A stretch of 64,000 bases of DNA from Edaphobacter modestus (GCF_004217555.1 NZ_SHKW01000001.1:5332001-5396000), one strand, 5' to 3'. Counted from the first letter of the stretch, positions 44,299 through 53,923 are shown. Made by a program: numbers and translations. Notes: a model not told the origin generated them from the letters alone.

Positions 44299-46398
44299 AT
44301 GGCGGATTTTCTTTTTGAGATCGGGTTGGAAGAGGTTCCTGCGCGGATGATTGCCGGGGCTCAGGCGGAGTTGGCGCGCCGCGTGAGTGCGCTGCTGGAG
44401 CGCGAGCGTCTGGTTGGGGCGGGGACATCTGCGAAGAGCTTTTCGACGCCGCGGCGGCTGGCGGTGCTGGTTTCGAACGTGGCCGAGCGGCAGGAGGATG
44501 CGGCCGAGGAACTGATGGGCCCCCCGGTGAAGGTGGCCTTTAAGGATGGTGCCGCAACTGCTGCAGCCATTGCCTTTGCGAAGAAGGCAGGTGTGGCTGT
44601 CGAGGCGCTGCGAACGGTGACGACCCCGAAGGGAGATTACATTGCGGCCACACTCTTAAAGGCGGGTCGCTCTGCTGCCGAGGTCGTTGCGGAGGAGCTG
44701 CCGAAGGAGCTTGCGGCGATCTACTGGTCGAAGAACATGTACTGGCGCGCGGGCAAGCCGGAGCGGTTTGTTCGGCCAGTGCGCTGGATGGTTGCGCTGC
44801 TGGGGAGTGAGGTTGTTCCCGTAGCGTTTGGCGGTAAGGCAGCGGGCAAGGTGACGTACGGGCATCGCGTGCTCTTTGGCGACGCGGCGATTGCGCTGGA
44901 GGCTCCGGTAAAGTACGAGGAAGCGTTGCTCACCGCCTATGTGATCGCCGATGTGGAGGCGAGACGCCAGAAGATTCGCAAGGCGCTGGATCGCGTGACG
45001 CGCACGAAGGAAGGCGCACGTTGGCGCGAAGACCATGAGCTGGTGGATACGCTGACGCACCTGACGGAGTGGGCCTCGGACCGGTCGGTGATTCTGGGCG
45101 GATTCGAGCCCGAGTATCTTGCATTGCCGGAGGAGGTGCTGGTGACGGTGATGCGCGACCACCAGAAGTACCTCGCGGTCGAGGAGAAGACGGGTAAGCT
45201 GGCACCACACTTTCTCGCAGTGCTGAATACCGAGGCGGAGGATAAGGGGCTGGCGGTGATCCGGCATGGAAATGAGCGCGTGTTGCGGGCGAGGTTTAAT
45301 GACGCGCGGTTCTTCTGGGAGTTCGATCAGCGGGTTCCTTTGAAGGAGCGGACGAAGCTGCTGGAGAACGTCACGTTTCAAAAAGAGCTGGGAAGCTATG
45401 CAGCCAAGGCGACACGTGTCCGTGGCCTTGCGCTGGGGTTGGCAGAGCTTGTGACGGCGCGGGGCGGCAGGGTGGATGCTGCGGCGCTGGATGAGGCGGC
45501 AACGCTTGCGAAGACGGACCTGACGACGGAGCTGGTGAAAGAGTTCACGGAGCTGCAGGGTGTGGTGGGTGGACTTTACGCAAGAGCGCAGGGGGTTTCG
45601 GCTGCGGCGAGCGATGCGATCTATGACCAGTACCTGCCGGAGTCGATGGAAGATTCGGTGCCGCGTACGGTCGAGGGCTCGCTGCTTTCGATTGCGGATA
45701 AGGCGGACACGATTGCGGGCATGTTTGGCCTGGGGATCGAGCCTACGGGATCGAAGGATCCCTTTGCGCTGCGCCGGGCGGCGAATGGGATTGTAAAGAT
45801 TCTGGCGGAAAGCTCGCTGCCGCTGACCTTGAGCGAGGTCGCCGGTCGTGCGACGGAAAATGAAGCCGTGGAGACGCGAGTACGCGCATTTCTGATCGAG
45901 CGGCTTGAGTTCTATCTGCGCGAATCGAGGGGGCAGGCCTACGACGTTGTGAAGGCGGTGCTCGCAGCCGGCAGCGATGATGTGCGCGATGCCGTGGCGC
46001 GGGCCGAGGCTGTAACGGCCGTTCGCAGCTCGGCGGACTTCGAGGCGGTGAGCGCGGCGTTCAAACGGATAAAAAATATTCTGGCGCAGGCGAAGGGCGA
46101 ACTGGGCATGGGTGCGGTCGCGGACGGGCTCGCGGCTGACCATCCGGCGCAGGCAGCGTTGAAGCTGGAGGCGTCGCGTGTGGGCGAGAAGGTCGAGCAT
46201 CTGAGGGCCAGCCATCAATACGTCGCCGCGCTTGAGTCGGTGGCCACGCTGCGGCCTCAGGTGGATGCGTTCTTCGAGCAGGTGATGGTGATGGATCCGG
46301 ATGAGAAGGTTCGCAGGAGCAGGCTGGCGCTGCTGGCTTCCATTGTGAAGAGCTTCTCAGGGATCGCGGACTTTTCGGAGATTGTGACGGCAGGATAA
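44299..46398 (+). CDS. glyS: Glycyl-tRNA synthetase beta subunit
   Basis: The 699-residue protein begins MADFLFEIGLEEVPARMIAGA, the conserved start of GlyS. It carries KRFVRPVRW-like (ERFVRPVRWMVALLG), GHR (TYGHRVLFGD) and DHQKYLAV blocks. It also has the HD-like ESMEDSVPRT, ADKADTIAGMFGLG and PTGSKDPFALRRAANGI blocks, with an anticodon-binding C-terminus. The ATG at 44299 with GAGGAAG upstream is preferred over a TTG at 44287. It is the beta partner of the upstream glyQ. Confidence 0.96.
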   Translation: MADFLFEIGLEEVPARMIAGAQAELARRVSALLERERLVGAGTSAKSFSTPRRLAVLVSNVAERQEDAAEELMGPPVKVAFKDGAATAAAIAFAKKAGVAVEALRTVTTPKGDYIAATLLKAGRSAAEVVAEELPKELAAIYWSKNMYWRAGKPERFVRPVRWMVALLGSEVVPVAFGGKAAGKVTYGHRVLFGDAAIALEAPVKYEEALLTAYVIADVEARRQKIRKALDRVTRTKEGARWREDHELVDTLTHLTEWASDRSVILGGFEPEYLALPEEVLVTVMRDHQKYLAVEEKTGKLAPHFLAVLNTEAEDKGLAVIRHGNERVLRARFNDARFFWEFDQRVPLKERTKLLENVTFQKELGSYAAKATRVRGLALGLAELVTARGGRVDAAALDEAATLAKTDLTTELVKEFTELQGVVGGLYARAQGVSAAASDAIYDQYLPESMEDSVPRTVEGSLLSIADKADTIAGMFGLGIEPTGSKDPFALRRAANGIVKILAESSLPLTLSEVAGRATENEAVETRVRAFLIERLEFYLRESRGQAYDVVKAVLAAGSDDVRDAVARAEAVTAVRSSADFEAVSAAFKRIKNILAQAKGELGMGAVADGLAADHPAQAALKLEASRVGEKVEHLRASHQYVAALESVATLRPQVDAFFEQVMVMDPDEKVRRSRLALLASIVKSFSGIADFSEIVTAG

Positions 46399-46441
46399 AG
46401 ACGCGCTGGCTTTACTGCGGGGAGCTTGAGTCGCGCCGGTT

Positions 46442-47095
46442 TCAGTTCAGACGCTGCAGGCGTGCGATCAGCTTCTCGGCCAGCGGTTCGCCGGACTCGG
46501 TCCAGAGGAGACGGCTGGAGATTCCGCAGTTCTTTTCGACCGAGAGGGTAAAGGCGAGCAGCATCTCCACATTCTGCTGGACGTGCTTCTGCGCCTCTTC
46601 GTCGAGCACTTCTTCCTGTTCTTCATCCATGACCCATGGCGTATCGAGACCAAAGTCGACGCGGATGTGTCCGTTCTGCTCGTAGGTGGCCTGGTCGAAG
46701 TGCGGGCCGAAGCCGAGGATCTTCACGGTGGACGGGTGCGGACGCCAGAGGGTGTCGAGAGCAGCCTCGGAGATTGGGGTGTCGTTGCCTTCGGGCATCC
46801 AGAGGTTCCACTTCATCTCGAACTCGTAGGCCATGTCGTCGTGGAGCTGTTCGGTGGCCTCGGCGACGGCGTTCTCGATGATGGAGTCTTCTGTGGATTG
46901 CGCGCGATCGTCGTTGACGTAGATTCGTTGGTAGACGGGGGACTCGGTAAAGCTGATGGGATAGACGGAGGCCGCGGTGACGCGCTTTTCGCCGCTGACG
47001 AGCGCGAACTGGCGCAGCACGGAGACGAGAGCAGCCGGAAGTGCTTCGAAGCGAAAATTAGGGAACCAGAGGCTGAGGTAAAGCTGGTCTGCCAT
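46442..47095 (-). CDS. Conserved hypothetical protein
   Basis: The 217-residue protein has no signal peptide or transmembrane segment. It is acidic and reads as a mixed alpha/beta fold, beginning MADQLYLSLWFPNFRFEALP with an acidic stretch DEEQEEVLDEEAQKHVQQ near the C-terminal third. I recall similar proteins only as uncharacterised acidobacterial families. It is opposite in direction to its neighbours, converging with glyS and divergent from lptCA. Confidence 0.65.
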   Translation of the reverse strand: MADQLYLSLWFPNFRFEALPAALVSVLRQFALVSGEKRVTAASVYPISFTESPVYQRIYVNDDRAQSTEDSIIENAVAEATEQLHDDMAYEFEMKWNLWMPEGNDTPISEAALDTLWRPHPSTVKILGFGPHFDQATYEQNGHIRVDFGLDTPWVMDEEQEEVLDEEAQKHVQQNVEMLLAFTLSVEKNCGISSRLLWTESGEPLAEKLIARLQRLN

Positions 47096-47177
47096 GGGGA
47101 TAGTGTACAGGCGGGTCGTGGGAACGAACTTAGGCGATTTGTGTTTGCAGGAATGAGAAGATAGAAGAGACGGTTTA

Positions 47178-49673
47178 ATGATGCGGGTTTCGGTAGAGAG
47201 GCTGCGGAAGTGGTTGCTCGCGGGTGCGGGCCTCCTGATCTTGGTGATTGCAGGTCTGCTTGCCTACGCGCATTATCGCGCTCACCGCTTTCTTACGGAG
47301 CTTCCACACAAGCTTGGCGCGGATATCCGCCAGGAGACGAACTCTTTCACGTGGTCTCAGACGGTGAAGGGGCGAACGATCTTCACGGTGCATGCCGCCA
47401 AGGCCATCCAGCACCAGGATGGCCAGTACACGATGCACGATGTGGCGATCGCGGTTTATGGAAAGGGCCAGGGCGAGGGCGACCGCACCGATCGGATCTA
47501 CGGCAAAGAGTTCCAGCTGGATCAGGCGGCGGGAATTGTAAAAGCAATGGGGGAGGTCCATCTCGACCTTCAGGTTCCGGCGGGGACGCCTGGCGCTGCG
47601 GAGGAGACGCAGGCGACAGGCAGCACCCAGACGCATGCCGGAGATCTGAAGAACTCGCCGCTGATCCATGTAAAGACCAGCGGCCTGGTGTATCAGCAAA
47701 AGCTGGGCTTGGCGGCAACGGATCAGGAGATCGAGTTCGAGTACAACGGCCTGACGGGACACGCGACAGGCGCCGATTACAACGCGGACAGCGGGATTCT
47801 TGTGCTGCACTCGCGGGTGATGGTGAGTGGGCTTGATCACGGGCGGCCTTTGTTGCTGACAGCATCGCAGGCGAGGCTGAACCGGACGAATCACAGTGTT
47901 CTGCTGTCGGAGGCGAAGCTTGTGACCGTCAATGGCGAGGGAGACGGCGAGGGGGCAAGGCAGACGGTAGAGGCTCTGGAGGCTACGGTGCTTCTGCGCC
48001 CTGACGGTTCGGCGGAGCGGATGATCGGCGAGGGCGGGGTTCGGGTGACCGGAGGCGATGGTTCTCAGGTAGCAGCCCAGCATGGCGAGATGTTGCTGAG
48101 CGCCGCGAATAAGCCACAGTCGATGACGATGAAGGGTGACGTGCGCTATACCGCGAGCGATCCGTCACGGCAGGCAGATGGGGAGGCTGCGGAGGCGGTG
48201 GCTGCCTTCAATGCGCAGGGACATGTGGAGAAGGCAGTCCTTACGGGGGCGGTTCATCTTAAGGAGCGTATTGCGCCGGCGAATGGGGCGAAGGGTGCGG
48301 GAAGCGAAAGAGATCTGACCGCCGCCACGGTCGAGATGGCTCTGGCCAGCGATGCGAAGGGAAGATCGTGGATAAGGGACGCGAAGGCGAATGGCAATGC
48401 TCGTCTTGTGGTGAGGGAGCAGGAGAAAGATGGGAAGGGAGTACGGACCAGCTCGATGCAGGGAGATGTGCTGACGGCTCAGTTCCTTCACGAGGACGGA
48501 CGGTCGTGGCTGAATGGGGTGCACGGGAATGGCGCGACGGTACTTGAACAGAAGAGCGGGAACGGCATCGTGCAGACGAGCTCAGGAGACAGGCTCGATG
48601 TGGCCATTCGCCGGCCGTCATCGGGATCTTCGAGCGGATCGTCTTCCTCTGACGTCCCCGGAGAGATTGATACCGCGGTTCAGCAAGGTCATGTGATTGC
48701 AACGCGCACGGCTCCTGCCAGGCCTGGGGGAAGTGGAGCTATGGAACGCGACCGTGCGATGGCGGAGAAGCTTACGTATGACGGCAAAACGCAGCGAATG
48801 ATGCTGAGCGGCTTGGTCGAGATGCAAAACGCTGACGGCAGGTTGTGGGCCGACCATGTTGCGGTAGAGCAGAAGACGGGAGATGCGGCCGCAGACGGAT
48901 CGGTAAAGGCGAGCTATCGAAGTGGGACGCAGGGAGATGCTCTCCACGTGCTGGCTGGACGGGCCGATTTGAAGAAGGCAAGTAATATGGCGATCTTCTA
49001 TGGGTTGGAAGGCCAGCCGGCCCGGCTTTGGCAAGGGGGTTCGCAGATTGAGGCTCCGGTGCTCGAGTTTGACCGGGGGAAGAATCAGCTTACGGCTCAT
49101 GGCGATGGAAGTGCGATGGCCGTACGGACGGTGTTGCCGAGCGCTGGATCGACGAAACAAGGTGTGCCTGCGGCTTCCTCGACGACCGGGCTTCTACACA
49201 AGGCGGCAGTGGTCCGGATTGCGAGCCGGGAGATGATTTATTCCGATGAGGCTCACACGGCGCAGTTTACCGGCGGCGTGAAGGTGGAGAGCACGGATGG
49301 GGTGATGCGAGGTCAGCGGGCAACGGCCTATTTACAGTCAGCACCGGCGAGAAAGGACACGGTATCTGCCCCCGGCTCAGGGTTTATGGGGGGCGGTGTG
49401 CAGCGCGTGGCCGTCGAGGGAGAGATCGAGATTGAACAGAGCGGACGCCGGGCTACGGGCGACCGATTGATCTACACGGCAGACGATGGCGTCTTTGTCC
49501 TGACCGGGACTGAGGCGGAGCCGCCCCGGGTGATGGATGCGACCCGAGGCACTGTGACGGGCCGGGAGCTTCGCTTCCGCGAGCAGGACGCGAGCGTCGT
49601 GGTTTCTAATGGAGATGCGAACGGTAAAGGCCAGAGAGTTCGCACGGAGACGCGGGTGAAGAGAGAACGATGA
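47178..49673 (+). CDS. Fused LptC-LptA-like LPS transport protein
   Basis: The 831-residue protein has an N-terminal membrane anchor (about residues 12-32, WLLAGAGLLILVIAGLLAYA). An LptC-type domain follows (about 45-190, with GRTIFTVHAAKAIQHQDGQY). A long OstA/LptA-like beta-jellyroll region comes after it (about 200-820, with TAQFTGGVKVES, GDRLIYTADDGVFVLTG). It would bridge lipopolysaccharide from the inner-membrane exporter towards the outer membrane. Proteobacteria use two separate small proteins; here both are in one chain about twice their summed length. The ATPase gene lptB overlaps its stop (ATGA). Confidence 0.8.
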   Translation: MMRVSVERLRKWLLAGAGLLILVIAGLLAYAHYRAHRFLTELPHKLGADIRQETNSFTWSQTVKGRTIFTVHAAKAIQHQDGQYTMHDVAIAVYGKGQGEGDRTDRIYGKEFQLDQAAGIVKAMGEVHLDLQVPAGTPGAAEETQATGSTQTHAGDLKNSPLIHVKTSGLVYQQKLGLAATDQEIEFEYNGLTGHATGADYNADSGILVLHSRVMVSGLDHGRPLLLTASQARLNRTNHSVLLSEAKLVTVNGEGDGEGARQTVEALEATVLLRPDGSAERMIGEGGVRVTGGDGSQVAAQHGEMLLSAANKPQSMTMKGDVRYTASDPSRQADGEAAEAVAAFNAQGHVEKAVLTGAVHLKERIAPANGAKGAGSERDLTAATVEMALASDAKGRSWIRDAKANGNARLVVREQEKDGKGVRTSSMQGDVLTAQFLHEDGRSWLNGVHGNGATVLEQKSGNGIVQTSSGDRLDVAIRRPSSGSSSGSSSSDVPGEIDTAVQQGHVIATRTAPARPGGSGAMERDRAMAEKLTYDGKTQRMMLSGLVEMQNADGRLWADHVAVEQKTGDAAADGSVKASYRSGTQGDALHVLAGRADLKKASNMAIFYGLEGQPARLWQGGSQIEAPVLEFDRGKNQLTAHGDGSAMAVRTVLPSAGSTKQGVPAASSTTGLLHKAAVVRIASREMIYSDEAHTAQFTGGVKVESTDGVMRGQRATAYLQSAPARKDTVSAPGSGFMGGGVQRVAVEGEIEIEQSGRRATGDRLIYTADDGVFVLTGTEAEPPRVMDATRGTVTGRELRFREQDASVVVSNGDANGKGQRVRTETRVKRER

Positions 49674-50398
49674 GGACGCTTTCGACCGAGGAGATTGGGA
49701 AGTCGTACAGCGGCCGCCAGGTAGTTCGAGGGGTAAGCCTGAAGATCGAACAGGGAGAGGTGGTCGGTCTGCTGGGTCCAAACGGCGCAGGCAAAACGAC
49801 CAGCTTCTATATGATCGTCGGCCTGGTGAGGCCGGATGGAGGTCGCATCCTGGCTGACGGAAACGACATTACGCGACTGCCGATGTATCTTCGTGCGCGC
49901 GAGTATGGCATCAGCTATCTTCCGCAGGAGCCTTCCGTCTTTCGCAAGCTCACCGTGGAGGACAATATTCTGGCCGTTCTTGAGACGCAGCACCAGAGCT
50001 GGGAGGGAAGACGGACCCGCACGGAGAAACTGATTGAGCAGCTGAATCTCTCGCATGTGCGGAAGACGCGCGGTTACGCCCTCAGCGGCGGCGAGCGCAG
50101 GCGTGTGGAGATCGCCCGCTGCCTGGCGATCAATCCGGCGTTCATTCTGCTGGATGAGCCTTTTTCGGGCATCGACCCGATCGCGGTGATCGATCTACAA
50201 GAGATTATCTTCGATCTGAAGCGAGCAGGAATCGGCGTTCTGATTACCGACCACAATGTACGCGAGACATTGTCGGTAACGGATCGAGCCTACATCATCA
50301 ATGAAGGGAAGATCTTTCGAGCGGGTACACCGGTGGATCTCGGCCGGGATCCAGAGGTACGAAAGGTCTATCTTGGGGAGAAGTTTTCCATGGATTAG
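49670..50398 (+). CDS. lptB: LPS export ABC transporter ATP-binding protein
   Basis: The 242-residue ATPase has Walker A GPNGAGKTTSFYMIVGLV, the signature YALSGGERRRVEIARCL, Walker B FILLDEPFSGIDPIAV and the switch His in ITDHNVRETL, all typical of LptB. It powers extraction of LPS from the inner membrane through LptFG (not in this window). It is translationally coupled to the LptC/LptA-like gene and followed by rpoN, an order familiar from proteobacteria. Confidence 0.95.
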   Translation: MRTLSTEEIGKSYSGRQVVRGVSLKIEQGEVVGLLGPNGAGKTTSFYMIVGLVRPDGGRILADGNDITRLPMYLRAREYGISYLPQEPSVFRKLTVEDNILAVLETQHQSWEGRRTRTEKLIEQLNLSHVRKTRGYALSGGERRRVEIARCLAINPAFILLDEPFSGIDPIAVIDLQEIIFDLKRAGIGVLITDHNVRETLSVTDRAYIINEGKIFRAGTPVDLGRDPEVRKVYLGEKFSMD

Positions 50399-50610
50399 TC
50401 CGTGGTACAACTTCTGTTGTAAACGAGGCGCCCGGAGGTGAGGAACCTGGATCAGGCAGGGCGCGGTAGACTAGGCCAAGTAAACTTTCAGACGTGTAGA
50501 CTAGTGGCCTGGAGGCGTTCGCCCCAGTCATTACGATGTACCGTGAATATTGAAACGGTGCATTTTTCAACTCTCACTTACGTTTAAGGAACTGACAAGG
50601 ATCTGCTCAC

Positions 50611-52314
50611 GTGCTCCTGCAACCCAAGCTGAATCTGAGAGTCTCGCAGCGCCAGGTGCTTACTCCTGGGCTGGTGCAGATGGTCAGTGTGCTGGCGTTG
50701 AACAAGCTTGAGCTCAAGGAGATGATCAACACCGAGATCATCGAAAATCCGGTGCTGGAGGAGATAGAGGACAACGGCATCCCGCTTGAGGAGCGAGCGG
50801 GCATCGAGGGAGACCGGGAGCGTTCCGCCGAAGAGGTCGCAGCCGAGGGGGAGCGTGCGGAGAAGGATCCCTTCGATGAGATTGATTTTGGGAGCTATTT
50901 CCAGGAGTATCTTGATCCGGGCTATCGAACTGCCTCCAACTTTGAGGAGTACGACAAGCCTTCGCTGGAGAGCTTCCTGTCGCAGCCAGGGACTTTGAGC
51001 GACCATCTGATGTGGCAGCTGGGCTCGCTGACGGTGAGCGCCGAGGTCCGTGCCGCTGCGGAACTTGTGATTGGAAACCTGAACGAGAATGGATACCTGA
51101 CAGCCACGGACGATGAGCTGGCGGACTCCCTTTCTCAACTGCAGATAGTGGACCTCCCGGCACCTATTCCATTTGAGCAGGGTTCGCGAAACCGTACCTC
51201 AGGATGGCGGCCGGACGCTGCGAACGACGATTCCGGGGACGATGGAGCCCAGAAGCTCGACCTTGCTGCTGCCTCTTCGGAGGACGAACGGGAGTTCCTG
51301 CTCGCCGTTGTACGCGAGGCACGCTCAGTCATCAATAATCTTGACCCTGTGGGAGTGGGTGCACGCGATCTGCGGGAGTGCTTGCTGCTCCAGATTGGTG
51401 CCCAGCGCCATGAAGCCGCCATCATGCTGCGCAGGCGCCATGATGCGGGCGCAAGGAATAGAGACGAGGCCGGCACGGACCACGCGGACGGAATTTCGAT
51501 GGAGCGAACCGATGTTTTTACCACGGCTTCCCATATCGTAGAGAATTGCCTGGCGCTGCTGCAGAAGAAGGACATGCGCGAACTGACGCGCAGCTGTGGT
51601 CGGTCCTCGGAGGAGGTGAACGCAGCTGTGGAATTCATCCGATCTCTGGACCCCCGTCCCGGTCAGCGTTACAACCATACGGAGACGCGGCTGATCGAGC
51701 CGGATGTGGCGTTTGTAAAGCGCGACGACCACTTCATTGTCCTCGTGAATGACGAAGACATGCCTGCGCTGCGGCTGAATCACAATTACCGCAAAATGCT
51801 CCAGGAAAAACAGACGGAAAAAGAGGTTAAGGAATATGTGAAGGAGCGCTACAAGTCGGCGATTCAGCTTCTCCGCAACATCGAGCAGCGGAAGAATACG
51901 ATTGTGCGCACCTGCGAGGTGATCGTGCGGCGGCAGACGGAGTTTCTGGAGCGCGGGGTGGAGGCTCTTAAGCCGATGATGATCAAAGAGGTCGCCGAGG
52001 AGATCGGTGTCCATCCGTCGACCGTGAGCCGCGCGGTGGCGAGTAAATACGTGCATACGCCGCAAGGTGTGTACGAGCTTCGTTTTTTCTTCTCGGAAGG
52101 CGTGAATGGACCTGAGGGCGGCGATCTTCCGCTGGTCCTGCTCAAGCGCAAGGTGAAGAAGCTGATTGAGGACGAAGATTCGCGCAAACCCCTGACGGAC
52201 GACCAGCTTGCGGCGGAGCTGCAGCGGCAGGGAATCCAGGTTACGCGCCGGACTGTGGCGAAGTATCGCGAGGATATGCAGATCCCGAGTACCCATCAGC
52301 GCCGGGTACGGTGA
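50611..52314 (+). CDS. rpoN: RNA polymerase sigma-54 factor
   Basis: The 567-residue protein has the Gln/Leu-rich region I (MLLQPKLNLRVSQRQVLTP, then LNKLELKEMINTEIIENPVLEE). An acidic region II with an additional low-complexity insert follows (about residues 170-220). Then come the core-binding and DNA-binding domains (IGVHPSTVSRAVASKYV) and the C-terminal RpoN box with TRRTVAKYRE. It directs transcription from -24/-12 promoters with enhancer-binding activators. The start is GTG, 3-4 bp longer than the next option being unsupported. hpf follows 36 bp later. Confidence 0.96.
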   Translation: MLLQPKLNLRVSQRQVLTPGLVQMVSVLALNKLELKEMINTEIIENPVLEEIEDNGIPLEERAGIEGDRERSAEEVAAEGERAEKDPFDEIDFGSYFQEYLDPGYRTASNFEEYDKPSLESFLSQPGTLSDHLMWQLGSLTVSAEVRAAAELVIGNLNENGYLTATDDELADSLSQLQIVDLPAPIPFEQGSRNRTSGWRPDAANDDSGDDGAQKLDLAAASSEDEREFLLAVVREARSVINNLDPVGVGARDLRECLLLQIGAQRHEAAIMLRRRHDAGARNRDEAGTDHADGISMERTDVFTTASHIVENCLALLQKKDMRELTRSCGRSSEEVNAAVEFIRSLDPRPGQRYNHTETRLIEPDVAFVKRDDHFIVLVNDEDMPALRLNHNYRKMLQEKQTEKEVKEYVKERYKSAIQLLRNIEQRKNTIVRTCEVIVRRQTEFLERGVEALKPMMIKEVAEEIGVHPSTVSRAVASKYVHTPQGVYELRFFFSEGVNGPEGGDLPLVLLKRKVKKLIEDEDSRKPLTDDQLAAELQRQGIQVTRRTVAKYREDMQIPSTHQRRVR

Positions 52315-52350
52315 ACCGGGCGTAAGATGTTCGTCAAGAGGGTACCCCCG

Positions 52351-52986
52351 ATGAACGTGGATTACACCGGTAGACAGACAACGATCACCAAAAAACTTAA
52401 GGCGCAGACCGAGGCGGGGCTGGACCGGATCGCCAAGATCATTGGAGATGCGGGCAGCGTACACGTAATCCTGACAACCGAGAAATACCGTCGCACGGCG
52501 GAGTTGACTGTGCAGACGAGAAACCTCAAGCTGGTGGCGGCCTGTGAAGCCACCGATATGGAGATGGCTCTGCGCGACGCTTTGGCTGCGATCGAAAAGC
52601 AGGCCATCCGGCACAAGAAGAAAAAGACGACGATAAAGCGGAATGCGAAAGAGGGCGTGCGGCAGGTCGCACTCGCGCAGCCCGAGAACGGCGCGATTGC
52701 CGTTGAAGTAGAGCAGGCACCCAAGGTGTCGCTCACGAAGAACGGCTCATCGCGCAAGTCTGTACCCATGCTTGTCCATTCCTTTCCTTCAGAGACACCG
52801 CTGGTGGAACCGCACCTGGTCCGTTCCAGGGACGGTGTAGCCCTGCGTCCAATGTCTCTTGAAGAAGCGGTGAAGGAAGCGGCGTTTCGCGACCGCGAAG
52901 TCTTCGTCTTTCGGGATCACGGCGGTCAGGCATTGGTGCTGCACCGCAAGCGCGATGGCAAGATGGAACTGATCGAGGTTCCATAG
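52351..52986 (+). CDS. hpf: Ribosome hibernation promoting factor, long form
   Basis: The N-terminal about 95 residues (MNVDYTGRQTTITKKLKA, then EKYRRTAELTVQTRN) are the ribosome-binding HPF/YfiA domain. A basic Lys-rich linker (KKKKTTIKRNAK) follows. The C-terminal domain (RPMSLEEAVKEAAFRDREVFVFRD) is that of long HPF, which dimerises 70S ribosomes into 100S particles. The 211-residue product from the ATG at 52351 has the canonical start; an in-frame ATG at 52327 would add eight residues. Location between rpoN and rapZ is conserved in many bacteria. Confidence 0.92.
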   Translation: MNVDYTGRQTTITKKLKAQTEAGLDRIAKIIGDAGSVHVILTTEKYRRTAELTVQTRNLKLVAACEATDMEMALRDALAAIEKQAIRHKKKKTTIKRNAKEGVRQVALAQPENGAIAVEVEQAPKVSLTKNGSSRKSVPMLVHSFPSETPLVEPHLVRSRDGVALRPMSLEEAVKEAAFRDREVFVFRDHGGQALVLHRKRDGKMELIEVP

Positions 52987-52996
52987 CGGCATGTCC

Positions 52997-53041
52997 TTTC
53001 GGGGCATGACTGGTGCTAGGATTCCAGTCATGCCCCGGAAG
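52997..53041 (+). promoter_or_regulatory. Stable hairpin covering the rapZ start codon
   Basis: CGGGGCATGACTGG (53000-53013) and CCAGTCATGCCCCG (53024-53037) form a perfect 14-bp stem, extendable to 18 bp with one G-U pair. The 10-nt loop contains AGGA, a possible ribosome site, and the 3' arm contains the ATG at 53030. Since no T-run follows, it looks more like a translation-control structure or processing site than a terminator. Confidence 0.55.
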
Positions 53042-53923
53042 CAAACGAAGAAGAAGTCAGTGAGGCCGCCGGATAAGGAGTTGGTCATCCTGACCGGACT
53101 GTCTGGCTCTGGAAAACTGTCCGCGCTAAAAACCTTTGAGGACCTTGGTTTCTATTCAGTCGATAATCTTCCGCTTGAATTGGTTCCGCGTTTTGCAGAT
53201 CTGGTTCGTCAATCGGTGGAGATCGAGCGTGCCGCACTGGTCGTGGATGTGCGCGAAGGGATACGGCTGGACGAGTTTCCCGCAATTCTCAAGAGGGTCC
53301 GCAGGGTCCTACCTACGCGTGTGCTCTATCTGGAAGCCAACGATGAGGCCCTGATCCGGAGATTCTCTGAGACGCGCCGCCCCCATCCCATGGGCCGTGC
53401 CGATACGGTCCTGCAATCGATTCGGGCTGAGCGCAAGCGGCTGGATCCCATTCGCAACGTCGCCGATATTGTGCTGGATACGACGAAGTTCACGGTGCAT
53501 GATCTGCGCGCGCACATTGGCGCCCAGTTTGAACGTGAGGCCAGCGACCGCAACCTGACGATCTCTTCAAACAGCTTCGGATTCAAGAATGGTGTTCCGG
53601 CGGAGGCGGACCTCGTCTTCGACGTTCGGTTTCTTCCCAATCCACACTTTGTGCCCGAGTTTCGGAAGCTGACCGGAAAGCACCCCAAGGTTGCAAAGTA
53701 TGTGCGCGATTTTCCGCAGACTGCGGAGTTTCTGGACAGGACAACGGACCTGATGAAGTTTCTTCTGCCGCATTACATCAAGGAAGGCAAGAGCTATCTG
53801 ACGGTCGCGTTTGGATGCACGGGAGGGCAGCACCGGTCGGTGTTTATCGCCGAGGAGATGAAAAAAAGACTGGCGGCCGCGGGATACCGCGTGAAGACGC
53901 TGCATCGCGATATGCCCCGCTAA
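53030..53923 (+). CDS. rapZ: RapZ-family nucleotide-binding protein
   Basis: From the ATG at 53030 the protein has 297 residues. It has the N-terminal P-loop domain (LTGLSGSGK, then FEDLGFYSVDNLPLELVPRF) and the C-terminal RapZ domain with TVAFGCTGGQHRSVFIAE. In E. coli RapZ controls GlmY/GlmZ decay and amino-sugar synthesis; in other phyla its role is less clear. The residue after the Walker A Lys (position 30) is Leu, where Ser/Thr normally coordinates Mg. Earlier in-frame ATGs at 52991 and 53006 exist, but the ribosome-site-like AGGA precedes 53030. Confidence 0.92.
   Translation: MPRKQTKKKSVRPPDKELVILTGLSGSGKLSALKTFEDLGFYSVDNLPLELVPRFADLVRQSVEIERAALVVDVREGIRLDEFPAILKRVRRVLPTRVLYLEANDEALIRRFSETRRPHPMGRADTVLQSIRAERKRLDPIRNVADIVLDTTKFTVHDLRAHIGAQFEREASDRNLTISSNSFGFKNGVPAEADLVFDVRFLPNPHFVPEFRKLTGKHPKVAKYVRDFPQTAEFLDRTTDLMKFLLPHYIKEGKSYLTVAFGCTGGQHRSVFIAEEMKKRLAAAGYRVKTLHRDMPR

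Noticed and set aside
44656..46218. Open frame of 520 codons on the minus strand opposite glyS
   Set aside because: His/Arg/Leu-rich composition typical of a shadow frame; glyS is unambiguous.
47175..48083. Minus-strand frame of 302 codons opposite lptCA
   Set aside because: Low-complexity Arg/Leu/His composition and no ribosome site.
51325..52614. Open frame of 429 codons opposite rpoN and hpf
   Set aside because: Composition of a shadow frame without any recognisable motif.
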